From Foliamicus sp965115835 (lineage in GTDB: Bacteria; Pseudomonadota; Gammaproteobacteria; Steroidobacterales; Foliamicaceae): 64,000 nt of DNA. Location: positions 558,001 to 622,000 of the forward strand of contig OZ220471.1 of the NCBI GenBank assembly GCA_965115835.1. Direction: 5' to 3'. Below the pieces are notes generated by a model, which saw nothing but the letters and a program-made list of their open reading frames with translations, was not told the origin of the DNA and searched no databases. Each line of letters opens with the position of its first letter. Position 1 is the first letter of the stretch. The position numbers and the translations under genes are program-made. Positions 28,801 to 36,526 of the stretch are shown here, piece after piece.

Positions 28801-29232
28801 GGCGTCTTCGCCCAGCAATACGAAGTCGCGCAGATTGGTCACCAGCACCAGACGATATCGTCCCCAGTAACGGGAGACCTGATCGCCCGAGGCCGTCAGC
28901 CAGGCGTCGTCGCCAGCCGGTTTGACCTCGATCACGCCGCGCTCGGGAACTTGTCCCTCGTGTGGTTGGCCCTTCTGCACCTGTCTCGCTGTGAAAAGGC
29001 CCAGGTCGGGAAAGCCCACACCAAGGTTCTTCAGAGAGGCGATACAAAAAACCCTGGGTTTGAGCGTCGAACCGACCGCGTTCAGGAGATTGACCAACGC
29101 GGTGTAGTTGGACAGCTCGGGGGCGCCGCCGCCGGACGCACGAACCCGCCCCAAGTCAATGAAGTAGCTTTCGGCCGCAGTCTTCAGTCTCTTGTTCGTT
29201 CCCGCCATACCGTCTGTTGTCGCCAGCGACAT
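25810..29232 (-). CDS. Type ISP-like DNA adenine methyltransferase, solitary
   Basis: A 1,140-residue protein. Residues about 60-300 form an N-terminal domain containing a possible PD-(D/E)xK fold (FPDLGLF...GVIEVKPAG, with E-x-K). The N6-adenine methyltransferase core follows: motif I VLDPCCGTGAYL (about 407) and motif IV ILGNPPYNGFAG (about 527). A long C-terminal part (about 650-1140) resembles the target-recognition domain of type ISP enzymes. No helicase motifs are present, unlike LlaGI-type enzymes. It could be a single-chain type IIG/ISP restriction-modification enzyme or an epigenetic methylase. ATG 29232 is used; TTG 29241 and ATG about 29202 are alternatives. The gene has no restriction or defence neighbours. 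Its HsdR-like counterpart lies 20 kb away. Confidence 0.8.
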   Translation of the reverse strand: MSLATTDGMAGTNKRLKTAAESYFIDLGRVRASGGGAPELSNYTALVNLLNAVGSTLKPRVFCIASLKNLGVGFPDLGLFTARQVQKGQPHEGQVPERGVIEVKPAGDDAWLTASGDQVSRYWGRYRLVLVTNLRDFVLLGEDAAGRPAKLETFRLAENAEDFWRSLERPRTFAHEKGAGLGEYLARALSHRAVLAEPKDLAWLLASYARDGLARVEAAGDAPQLAAVRSALEEALGVRFEGESGARFFQSSLVQTLFYGVFSAWVLWARQIPMPAGRFDWRKAVWHLRAPVLRALFQQLSDPGRLQPLGLVEVLDWTEAALDQVDRAAFLSRFGEGEAVPYFYEPFLEAFDPALKKRLGVWYTPAEVVRYMVARVDQALKNDLGIAGGLADENVYVLDPCCGTGAYLAEALRRIAANFQGQGLGALAGARLKEAAMKRVFGFEIMPAPFVVAHMQVGLTLQELDAPLADDDTGQRARIFLTNALTGWEPRATRRLSFPEFEEERDRADQVKQHEPILVILGNPPYNGFAGMAMDEERELSEAYRTTRRAHHPRGQGLNDLYVRFFRMAERRIAEETGRGVVCFISNYSWLDGLSFTGMRERYLEAFDAVRIDCLNGDKYKTGKVAPDGSPDPSIFSTESNPVGIQVGTAITTLVRKAEHEAAGTVGFRHLWGQAKRAELVETAEEAPEALYEEIKPVLPLGLPFVRATVSAGWFDWPSLPDLFPTSFPGVKTSRNGFLIDTDIDRLQERIENYFDANLSHEEIARRYPAAMTDAARFEARRVRDMLLKRGGPDEAGFLRHAYRPFDIRWLYWEADGGLLDRPRPSYRQHVFEGNVWIEARKREAKEDFSRGTLVRCMADNFGNGLSSYFPVYLRSDVMDNNAACGRCANLSATAQHYLNRLGLDVEDLFHHVLATLHDPVWREANAGALRMEWPRIPLPGWPDGKAAGAAGELVRSAAHGRELAALLDPETPVPGVTQPPLRPELAAIAVPATVSGGNMAGDDFAVTAGWGHHGQGAAVMPGPGHAVERAFTPDEHDAMGDTLHTLGNSQANRPQAGLATFDIHLNGEAYWRNIPAAVWTYRLGGYQALKKWLSYRERSVLDRPLLPEEAQHFSDTARRIAAILLLAGARIGRSGAGVS

Positions 29233-29528
29233 GATACGCAACCACCTGCGGTAATGAACCCTCGCTCACGCATACAGCAAGGTGAGCCCAACGGGCGCTG
29301 CCCGCAGATGCAGTGGAGATTCCGGCTTCGATCGCCGGAGCGCCGGCCGACAGTTCGCGCGAGGCATGTCGATGAGCCAAGTTTACACCGCAACCTGCAT
29401 CGCCTCGCCATGCCCGGCCACCCCGCCTGTTGTCGCCGCCGGGAAGGGCGCCGGGAAGAATGTGCTCATCCAACAGCGCACACGGGCGACGTTGCGCCAT
29501 GCCGACAAACCGGGACCGCCTCAATCGA

Positions 29529-29668
29529 GTGGACCGGCCAGCAATTCCCGCTAATGACGCAGAGCCATTCGTTCAGGGCCGGATACCCAAGCTTGTGACT
29601 ATTCAGGCGTTGGACCGGAGCTGATTTTCGAGCATTGTCGCGCTTGGCGGGAATTGCTGTGGACCGGC
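29529..29668. mobile_element. MITE-like element with inverted ends and flanking direct repeats
   Basis: CAGCAATTCCCGCTAA (29539-29554) and TTGGCGGGAATTGCTG (29644-29659) are inverted copies matching at 15 of 16 positions. They bound about 120 bases without a gene. The decamer GTGGACCGGC stands directly outside both ends (29529-29538 and 29659-29668), like a target duplication, sharing one base with the right end. The right copy ends six bases before the -35 box of the leu leader promoter. The preceding 290 bases (29233-29528), up to the methyltransferase start, show nothing I can name. Confidence 0.5.
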
Positions 29669-29674
29669 GCCCAC

Positions 29675-29702
29675 TTGACATCACGCCGGCGAGGCGCATA
29701 AT
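29675..29702 (+). promoter_or_regulatory. Promoter of the leu-his superoperon
   Basis: TTGACA (29675-29680) is followed after 16 bases by CATAAT (29697-29702). The start would be near 29709, right before the leader peptide ATG at 29711, so the leader would be nearly leaderless. Confidence 0.65.
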
Positions 29703-29710
29703 CCCATCCC

Positions 29711-29815
29711 ATGGGAACAGGCCGGTCCATTCTCCGCATTGTCGCCCCCGCCGGCGGCCTGCATACGGCTGCGCTCGCGCTGCTTGCGGAGCACCGAACG
29801 CGGGGTAAGGAATAG
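29711..29815 (+). CDS. Leucine-rich leader peptide of the leuA attenuator
   Basis: A 34-codon frame starting at the predicted transcript 5' end. It encodes five leucines plus isoleucine and valine (ILRIV at residues 7-11, then ALALLAE at 21-27), the three amino acids made by branched-chain synthesis. The last leucine codons (29774-29785) end 15 bases before the antiterminator strand. A ribosome stalled there would leave that strand free, while one that reaches the TAG at 29813 would cover it. This is the layout of classical leader peptides. Expression has not been shown. Confidence 0.6.
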   Translation: MGTGRSILRIVAPAGGLHTAALALLAEHRTRGKE

Positions 29816-29844
29816 GGCCCGAGCAGTTTCAAGGCCCTCCTTAT

Positions 29845-29881
29845 AAAACCCCGCTGACCGGTTATCGGAGCGGGGTTTTTT
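29845..29881 (+). terminator. Attenuator terminator upstream of leuA, with competing antiterminator
   Basis: The stem AACCCCGCT / AGCGGGGTT is followed by a T-run, an intrinsic terminator that lies 49 bases before leuA. The strand GGCCCTCCTTATAAAACCCCGC (29833-29854) can instead pair with GCGGGGTAAGGA..AGGGCC (29800-29819) at the end of the leader frame. The two structures exclude each other, so transcription should depend on ribosome position, i.e. on charged tRNA-Leu. Confidence 0.75.
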
Positions 29882-29929
29882 AGTATGGGGCGCAAACCAA
29901 ACCGCCTTGCATGGCATGAGAGTCGTAAA

Positions 29930-31513
29930 ATGAACCAGCAAACCACCCGGGATCGTGTGCTCATCTTTGACACCACCTTGCGGGACGGCGAACAGGCGCC
30001 GGGTTGCAGCATGACGCTGCGCGAGAAGCTCAAGGTGGCGCAAACCCTCCGGGACATGCGTGTGAACATCATCGAGGCGGGCTTCGCCGCGGCTTCGCCG
30101 GGCGACTTCGAGTCGGTGCGCGAAATCGCCCGTGCAATTCGGGGGGTCACCATCTGCTCGCTGGCCCGTTGCCACGAGGGCGATATCGAGCAGTCGGCCA
30201 GGGCCCTGGAGCCTGCGGCGCGAAAGCGCATCCATGTGTTCGTGGCGACCAGCGAGATCCATCGCAAGTTCAAGCTGGAAATGGCCCGTGACGAAATCGT
30301 GCGGCGCGCCGTCGAGGCGGTGCGCATGGCGCGGGAAGCATGCGACGATGTGGAGTTCTCGCCCGAGGACGCTTCCCGGACAGAACCCGAGTTCCTCACC
30401 GAAGTCGTGACTGCGGTGGTGGAGGCCGGCGCCACCACCGTCAACATTCCCGACACCGTAGGCTACGCGGTGCCGGCGGATTTCCAGGCGCTTTTCGAGC
30501 ATCTGCGCGCTACCGTGCCCGGGGTCGAGAATGTGGTACTGAGCGCTCACTGTCACGACGACCTGGGCTTGTCGGTGGCCAACAGTCTGGCTGCCGTTGC
30601 CGGCGGCGCTCGGCAGATCGAATGCACCATCAACGGCATCGGCGAACGCGCCGGCAACTGTTCGCTGGAAGAGGTGGTGATGGCGCTCAAGGTGCGCGCG
30701 GATCATTTTGACGTGGACACGGACATCGAAACCACGGGGCTGTACCCGGCCAGCCGGCTGGTGTCCAGCGTCACCGGCATGCACACGCCGCGCAACAAGG
30801 CCATCGTGGGAAAGAACGCTTTCGCGCACGAGGCCGGGATTCACCAGCACGGGATGCTCAAGCATGCCGCAACCTACGAGATCATGCGTCCCGAGTCAGT
30901 GGGCATGCACCGCACCAATCTGGTGCTGGGCAAGCACTCGGGCCGGCATGCGTTCCGCGACCGAACCCGCCAACTGGGTTTCGAGATGAGCGAGGAACAG
31001 CTCAATCAGGCCTTTATCGAATTCAAGAAGCTGGCGGACCGGAAGAAGGAATTGTTCGATGCGGACATCGAGGCGCTGATCGTGCATCGCGACGGCGGCG
31101 CGGGCGGGCCGTGGCGATTGCGCGAACTGCGCATCAACACCGGGGGCAGCACGCTGGCGGTGGCTGCCGTGCGGCTCGAACATCAGGACGGCGCGCAGCG
31201 CGACGAGGCGGCCGTGGGCGACGGTCCCATAGACGCCGCCTTCAAGGCGCTGGAGCGCGCCACCGAAATGAGCGTCGAGCTGACTCATTTCGAGGTGCGC
31301 AGCGTCACCACCGGCGAAGATGCCCAGGGCGAGGCCACGGTCACTGCCCGCTGGGGAGAATCCTTCTATCGCGGCCGCGCCGTAAGCACCGATATTGTGG
31401 AGGCTGGCGCGCAGGCGTTGCTCGAAGTCCTGAACCGCGCCCTGCGGGCGCAGGCGAGCATCGCATCGGGCCAGTCGGCTGCGCCGGGTGCGCGCCGGCA
31501 GTTCGGGCCGTAA
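29930..31513 (+). CDS. leuA: 2-isopropylmalate synthase
   Basis: The enzyme condenses acetyl-CoA with 2-oxoisovalerate, the first committed step to leucine. The 527 residues begin with the HMGL-like catalytic barrel: FDTTLRDGEQAPG (about 13-25), SAHCHDDLGLSVANSL with the metal-binding histidines (about 204) and NGIGERAGNCSLEE. The C-terminal third (about 395-510) is the LeuA dimer domain that binds leucine for feedback inhibition. ATG 29930 matches the start of homology; upstream in-frame codons are not used. It is the first gene after the attenuator. Confidence 0.96.
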   Translation: MNQQTTRDRVLIFDTTLRDGEQAPGCSMTLREKLKVAQTLRDMRVNIIEAGFAAASPGDFESVREIARAIRGVTICSLARCHEGDIEQSARALEPAARKRIHVFVATSEIHRKFKLEMARDEIVRRAVEAVRMAREACDDVEFSPEDASRTEPEFLTEVVTAVVEAGATTVNIPDTVGYAVPADFQALFEHLRATVPGVENVVLSAHCHDDLGLSVANSLAAVAGGARQIECTINGIGERAGNCSLEEVVMALKVRADHFDVDTDIETTGLYPASRLVSSVTGMHTPRNKAIVGKNAFAHEAGIHQHGMLKHAATYEIMRPESVGMHRTNLVLGKHSGRHAFRDRTRQLGFEMSEEQLNQAFIEFKKLADRKKELFDADIEALIVHRDGGAGGPWRLRELRINTGGSTLAVAAVRLEHQDGAQRDEAAVGDGPIDAAFKALERATEMSVELTHFEVRSVTTGEDAQGEATVTARWGESFYRGRAVSTDIVEAGAQALLEVLNRALRAQASIASGQSAAPGARRQFGP

Positions 31514-31569
31514 AATCCCGGCGCAGCGACGCCTGCGGCCTTTCGTTTCCGCGCACGAGACCCCACGCC

Positions 31570-32508
31570 ATGAGCGAACACTCCGAATGGATCTGGCATG
31601 ACGGCGAATTGAAGCCGTACATGCAAGCCCAGACACACGTGATGAGCCACGCCCTGCATTACGGCACTTCGGTGTTCGAGGGCATACGCTGCTACGCGAG
31701 CCACCTCGGTCCGGTGCTCTTTCGCCTGCGTGCGCACACCCGGCGCATGTACAACTCGGCGAAGATCTACCGGCTGGCCATTCCATGCACGCCGGATGAA
31801 ATCAATGCCGCCTGCCACCAGGTAATCGCCCGAAATCGACTGTTAGATGGCGCCTACATACGCCCGATCGCCTTTCGCGGCGGCGGCGATCTGAGGATCC
31901 TGCCCGCCGCAAACGTGCCGGTGCATGTTGCCGTGGCCGCGTGGGAATGGGGATCCTATCTGGGCGGCACGGACGAAGGGGTGGATGTGTGCTGCACCTC
32001 CTGGCAGCGCGTGGCGCCCAATACCATTCCGGCGCTGGCCAAGGCCGGCGGCAACTACCTGTCCAGCGTGCTGGTGACGCTGGAGGCGCAGCAGAACGGC
32101 TATGTCGAAGGCCTGGCGATGACCCACGACGGGCTGGTCAGCGAGGGCGCCGGCGAAAACCTGTTCGTGGCGGTGGCCGGAAAGCTGTACACGCCCCCCT
32201 ATTCCGCTTCCATCCTTCCGGGGATCACCCGCGATACGGTGATCAAGCTGGCCGGGCGGCTCGGGATTACCGTGGTTCAGGAAGCGCTGCCGAGAGAAGT
32301 GCTCTACATCGCCGATGAAGTGTTCCTTGCCGGCACGGCAGTGGAAATCACCCCGGTCCGCAGCCTGGATCGGCTCACGATCGGCAATGGCAAACCCGGT
32401 GAGTTGACCCGTGCGGTCCAGGATGCGTTCTTCGGGTTGTTCGACGGGCGCACGGAGGACTCGCGCGGTTGGCTGGAACCACTCCGGGATTCGGATAAGG
32501 AGGACTGA
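31570..32508 (+). CDS. ilvE: Branched-chain-amino-acid aminotransferase
   Basis: A 312-residue fold-type IV PLP enzyme for the last step of leucine, isoleucine and valine synthesis. It shows SHALHYGTSVFEGIRCY (about 26-42), the YIRPIAFRG segment, the cofactor lysine in ALAKAGGNYLSS (about 160) and GTAVEITPVRS near the end. ATG 31570 fits the family start. Located between leuA and leuC, 56 and 6 bases away, it completes the pathway in this operon. Confidence 0.95.
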   Translation: MSEHSEWIWHDGELKPYMQAQTHVMSHALHYGTSVFEGIRCYASHLGPVLFRLRAHTRRMYNSAKIYRLAIPCTPDEINAACHQVIARNRLLDGAYIRPIAFRGGGDLRILPAANVPVHVAVAAWEWGSYLGGTDEGVDVCCTSWQRVAPNTIPALAKAGGNYLSSVLVTLEAQQNGYVEGLAMTHDGLVSEGAGENLFVAVAGKLYTPPYSASILPGITRDTVIKLAGRLGITVVQEALPREVLYIADEVFLAGTAVEITPVRSLDRLTIGNGKPGELTRAVQDAFFGLFDGRTEDSRGWLEPLRDSDKED

Positions 32509-32514
32509 ACCGGG

Positions 32515-33921
32515 ATGCCCGAACCAACGCTTCTCGCAAGGATCTGGGATGCGCATGAGGTGGCGCCGGAAACACAGGACACCCCGGCGGTCCTCTACAT
32601 TGATCTGCACCTGATCCACGAGGTCACCACGCCGCAGGCTTTCGATGTGCTGCGTAGCCACGGGCTGCCGGTACGGCGGCCCGACCGCACGCTTGCGACC
32701 GTGGATCACTCCACCCCTACCGAGCCCGCCGCCACGCTGGAAGAGCTGGAGAAAGTGGCGCTTCCGCAGGCCGCCAGCCAGGTGCGCGCCATGATCGGGA
32801 ACTGCCGGGAATTCGGCGTGGAACTGCACGGCATCGGCAGCCCCCGGCGGGGAATCGTGCATGTGGTGGGACCCGAACTGGGCGCCACCTGGCCCGGTCA
32901 CACCGTGGTTTGCGGCGACAGCCACACCAGCACGCACGGCGCCTTCGGCGCCCTGGCCTTCGGCATCGGAACCACCGAGGTGGGCCATGTGCTGGCTACG
33001 CAATGCCTGCTGCAACGCCGTCCGGGGACCCTGGCGGTCAACGTCGGCGGCAGGCTGGGGCCGGGCGTGACCGCCAAGGATCTGGCGCTGGCCATCATCC
33101 GCAAGCTGGGAGTGGGCGGCGGCACCGGCCGGGTCCTGCAATACCGCGGCGAGACGATTCGGGCGCTCACCATGGAGCAGCGCATGACCCTGTGCAACAT
33201 GAGCATCGAAGCGGGCGCCCGCGCCGGCATGATCGCCCCGGACGACGCCACCTACCAGTGGCTGCATGGCCGTCCGATGGCGCCGCAGGGCGCCGCCTGG
33301 GACGCGGCGCTGCAACGCTGGAGCAAGCTGGAGGACCGCGGCGAGGCGGTATTCGACCGCGAGCTCGGCCTCGAGGTCGGCGACTTGCGGCCCATGGTCA
33401 CCTACGGCACCCATCCCGGAATGTCGGCGCAAATCGACGAGCCGGTGCCCGACAGCGGCGATCCGGCAATCGACAAGGCCCTTGCCTACATGGGCGTGGA
33501 ACCCGGCAAGCCGCTGGCGGGCCGCAGCGTTGACATGGTGTTCCTCGGAAGCTGCACCAATTCCCGCATCAGCGACCTTCGCGCCGCGGCTGGCATCTTG
33601 CGTGGCCGGCGCGTGGCGGACAATGTGCGCATGCTGGTGGTTCCCGGCTCCCAGCAGGTCAAGCGCGAAGCCGAAGCCGAGGGTCTGCACGAGGTATTCC
33701 GGGCCGCCGGCGCCCAATGGCGCGAGTCGGGATGCTCCATGTGCATCGGCATGAACGGCGACACCGTCCCGGAGGGGAAGCTGTGCGTAAGCACCAGCAA
33801 CAGAAACTTCGAAGGCCGCCAGGGGCCAGGCGCGCGCACGGTTCTGGCGAGCCCCCTGACCGCCGCCGCTTCCGCCATACGTGGCCAGGTGGCGGATCCG
33901 CGCGAACTAACGGAGCGCTGA
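32515..33921 (+). CDS. leuC: 3-isopropylmalate dehydratase large subunit
   Basis: The 468-residue aconitase-like subunit isomerises 2- to 3-isopropylmalate together with LeuD. The [4Fe-4S] cysteines are visible in FLGSCTNSRISDL (about 347) and SGCSMCIGMN (about 408). DHSTPT, CGDSHTSTHGAFGALAFGIGT and NRNFEGRQG are family marks. Six bases follow ilvE and 15 precede leuD. Confidence 0.97.
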   Translation: MPEPTLLARIWDAHEVAPETQDTPAVLYIDLHLIHEVTTPQAFDVLRSHGLPVRRPDRTLATVDHSTPTEPAATLEELEKVALPQAASQVRAMIGNCREFGVELHGIGSPRRGIVHVVGPELGATWPGHTVVCGDSHTSTHGAFGALAFGIGTTEVGHVLATQCLLQRRPGTLAVNVGGRLGPGVTAKDLALAIIRKLGVGGGTGRVLQYRGETIRALTMEQRMTLCNMSIEAGARAGMIAPDDATYQWLHGRPMAPQGAAWDAALQRWSKLEDRGEAVFDRELGLEVGDLRPMVTYGTHPGMSAQIDEPVPDSGDPAIDKALAYMGVEPGKPLAGRSVDMVFLGSCTNSRISDLRAAAGILRGRRVADNVRMLVVPGSQQVKREAEAEGLHEVFRAAGAQWRESGCSMCIGMNGDTVPEGKLCVSTSNRNFEGRQGPGARTVLASPLTAAASAIRGQVADPRELTER

Positions 33922-33936
33922 TCCCGGAACCGATTC

Positions 33937-34554
33937 ATGGAGAAGATCACGCGCATTGTTTCGCGCACCATGGTGCTGGATATCGACAATATCGATACGG
34001 ACCAGATCATCCCGGCGCGCTTTCTTACCACCACCGGGCGCGAGGGTCTGGGCGCCGCCGCCTTCCACGACTGGCGCTACGCCAGGGACGGGCAGCCCAA
34101 TCCCGACTTCGTGCTCAATCGCAAGGAAAACAAGGGCCGCACCATTCTGGTGGCGGGCGACAATTTCGGCTGCGGTTCGTCGCGCGAGCATGCGCCATGG
34201 GCGCTGCTGGACAGCGGACTTCGCGCCGTGATCAGCACCCGTATCGCCGACATCTTTCGCAACAATTCGCTGAAAAACGGTTTCGTTGCGGCGGTGATCG
34301 ATGCGCAGCCGCATCGCTGGCTGCTGGACAATCCCGGCGCGGAAGTGGCAATCGATCTCGAACACATGCGCGTGGAGCTGCCCCATGGCCCGCCGGCGCC
34401 CTTTGCAATCGATCCGTTCGCTCGCTACTGCCTGATGAACGGCGTGGACCCACTCGGCTACCTGCTCCGCCAAGAGGAGCGGATCCGCGCCTGGGAACAG
34501 CGGGAGTCCGGCCCGGAACCTGCATCCGGTGAGAGAGCCGGGCTAGCTCATTGA
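33937..34554 (+). CDS. leuD: 3-isopropylmalate dehydratase small subunit
   Basis: The 205-residue swivelling domain partner of LeuC. It has DIDNIDTDQIIPARFL near the start and GDNFGCGSSREHAPWAL (about 83-99), where the Ser-Arg pair contacts substrate. Its stop overlaps the TTG start of leuB (TTGA). Confidence 0.96.
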   Translation: MEKITRIVSRTMVLDIDNIDTDQIIPARFLTTTGREGLGAAAFHDWRYARDGQPNPDFVLNRKENKGRTILVAGDNFGCGSSREHAPWALLDSGLRAVISTRIADIFRNNSLKNGFVAAVIDAQPHRWLLDNPGAEVAIDLEHMRVELPHGPPAPFAIDPFARYCLMNGVDPLGYLLRQEERIRAWEQRESGPEPASGERAGLAH

Positions 34555-35621
34555 CGTCCCTCATTGCCGTTTTGCCCGGCGACGGAATCGGGCCGGAAGT
34601 GATGCGTGCGGGCCTGGCCGTGCTGCGCTCTGTTGTCGCCCGCCACTCGCTTGACCTGAGAATCGAAGAAGCGCCGTTCGGGGGCGCCGCGCTCCGGGAA
34701 CTCGGCGCTCCCCTGCCTCCTTCCACGCGCGACCTCTGCATGGACGCCGATGCCGTGCTGCTGGGCGCCGTCGGGCTGCCGGGGCCCCCGCCTGCGAACC
34801 CGTCCCTGCGTCCGGAACAGGGCCTTCTGGATTTGCGCTCCCTGCTCGGCGTGTACGCCAACCTGCGTCCGGTCCGCCCCTTGCCGGGCGCATGCGAGGC
34901 CTCGCCGCTGCGGCCGGAGGCCCTTGCCGGCGTGGACCTGATCGTGGTTCGCGAACTCACCGGCGGCATCTACTTCGGCGACAAGCAGGAAGGCGAGCAC
35001 GCCGCGACCGACCTGTGCGCCTACAGCAGCGGAGAAGTGGAGCGCGTGGTGCGCTATGCCGCGCGGTTGGCGCAACAGCGCAGGCGTCGGCTGTGTTCCA
35101 TCGACAAGGCCAACGTGCTGGCGACATCCCGCCTGTGGCGCTCGGTTGCTTTGCGGCTTGTCGCCGATGAATTCCCGGATCTCGTGCTTGAGCATCTCCT
35201 CGTGGACGCTGCGGCCATGCGCTTGTTGACCCACGCTGCCGGCTTCGATGTGCTGGTCACCGAAAACATGTTTGGCGATATCCTCACCGATGAAGCCTCG
35301 GTTCTGACCGGCTCGCTTGGAATGACGCCCTCGGCGTCGATTGGCGGCGGCAACCGGGGGCTCTACGAGCCAGTCCACGGGACCGCGCCGGATCTTGCCG
35401 GCAAGGATCTGGCGAATCCCTGCGGCATGATCCTTTCGGTAGCGATGATGCTCGAACTGAGCCTCGAGGCGCCGGCCGCCGCCCGCGAGGTCGAAGCCGC
35501 TGTGAGCGCTACAGTCGCCGGCGGCATCCGCACCGCCGACATTGCCGGCGAGGGTCCCTCTGTCTCCACCGGGCAATTCGCCCATGCCGTCCTTGCTCGC
35601 CTGGATGGGGCAAGCGGATGA
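34551..35621 (+). CDS. leuB: 3-isopropylmalate dehydrogenase
   Basis: The enzyme oxidises and decarboxylates 3-isopropylmalate to 2-oxoisocaproate using NAD+. The 356 residues start with AVLPGDGIGPEV and show LLGAVG, VVRELTGGIYFG (about 136), the catalytic DKANVLATSRLWR (about 184) and ENMFGDILTDEAS (about 240). YEPVHGTAPDLAG binds the cofactor. The TTG start overlaps the leuD stop, and its own stop overlaps hisG (ATGA), linking leucine and histidine genes into one message. Confidence 0.96.
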   Translation: MTSLIAVLPGDGIGPEVMRAGLAVLRSVVARHSLDLRIEEAPFGGAALRELGAPLPPSTRDLCMDADAVLLGAVGLPGPPPANPSLRPEQGLLDLRSLLGVYANLRPVRPLPGACEASPLRPEALAGVDLIVVRELTGGIYFGDKQEGEHAATDLCAYSSGEVERVVRYAARLAQQRRRRLCSIDKANVLATSRLWRSVALRLVADEFPDLVLEHLLVDAAAMRLLTHAAGFDVLVTENMFGDILTDEASVLTGSLGMTPSASIGGGNRGLYEPVHGTAPDLAGKDLANPCGMILSVAMMLELSLEAPAAAREVEAAVSATVAGGIRTADIAGEGPSVSTGQFAHAVLARLDGASG

Positions 35622-36526
35622 ACGGCGTGATGTGGAAGCGCAGCGAGCGGGTGCAGTTCGCGGTGCAGAAGTCCGGCCGCCTCACCGATCATTCCCTGGC
35701 GCTGCTGAATCGCTGTGGCTTGCGGCTGACGCGCGGTCCGGACCAGTTGATCGCGGTTGCGGAGAACATGCCCGTTGACGCAGTGCTGGTGCGCGACGAC
35801 GAAATCCCGGGGCTGCTGCGCGAAGGCGCCTGCGACCTGGGCATTGTAGGCCTGAATGTGGCCGAGGAACAACGACTGGGGCTCGAGTCGGACGATTCAG
35901 CGCCGCGGGCGGTTCGAAGCCTGGACTTCGGCGGTTGCCGGCTGTCGATGGCCTATCCCCGGGAGGGAGCAGCCAGTACCGTTGCGGACCTGAACGGGCT
36001 TTGCGTGGCAACCAGTTACCCCAGGCTCACCGCAAGGTTTCTCGACCGGGCGGGCGTGGATGCCGAGGTCATTCCCTTCTCCGGCGCGGTGGAACTGGCG
36101 CCGCGTTTGGGGCGCGCGCAAGCCATCTGCGATCTGGTGTCCAGTGGAAAGACGCTGGCGGCCAACCAGCTCGACGAAGGCGAGACGGTCCTTGAAAGCC
36201 GGGCCACGCTGTTCGCCTGCCCTGCCCGCCCGCCCGCGGCGCGGCGCGAGTGGGTAGATCTGCTCAAGCGCCGGATCGCCGGCGTCATGCAGGCGCGCGA
36301 GACCAAGTACATCATGCTGCACGCCCCGCGAGAGGCGCTGCGCACCATTGCGGAATTGTTGCCTGGCTCCGAGGCGCCCACCATCATGGCCCTGGAAGGA
36401 AGCGAAGAGCGCGTTGCCGTCCATGCCGTGTGTCGCGAAAGCGTATTCTGGGAAACCCTGGAGGCGCTCAAGGATGCGGGCGCCAGTTCGGTGCTGGTGC
36501 TGCCCGTGGAGAAGATGCTGGAATGA
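35618..36526 (+). CDS. hisG: ATP phosphoribosyltransferase, long form
   Basis: First step of histidine synthesis, joining ATP and PRPP. The 302 residues are the long HisG type: catalytic part with QKSGRLTDHSLALL and DLGIVGLNV, the PRPP loop around DLVSSGKTLAANQL (about 171), and a C-terminal ACT-like regulatory domain (about 225-302) that should bind histidine. It opens the his block without an own promoter that I can see. Confidence 0.95.
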   Translation: MNGVMWKRSERVQFAVQKSGRLTDHSLALLNRCGLRLTRGPDQLIAVAENMPVDAVLVRDDEIPGLLREGACDLGIVGLNVAEEQRLGLESDDSAPRAVRSLDFGGCRLSMAYPREGAASTVADLNGLCVATSYPRLTARFLDRAGVDAEVIPFSGAVELAPRLGRAQAICDLVSSGKTLAANQLDEGETVLESRATLFACPARPPAARREWVDLLKRRIAGVMQARETKYIMLHAPREALRTIAELLPGSEAPTIMALEGSEERVAVHAVCRESVFWETLEALKDAGASSVLVLPVEKMLE

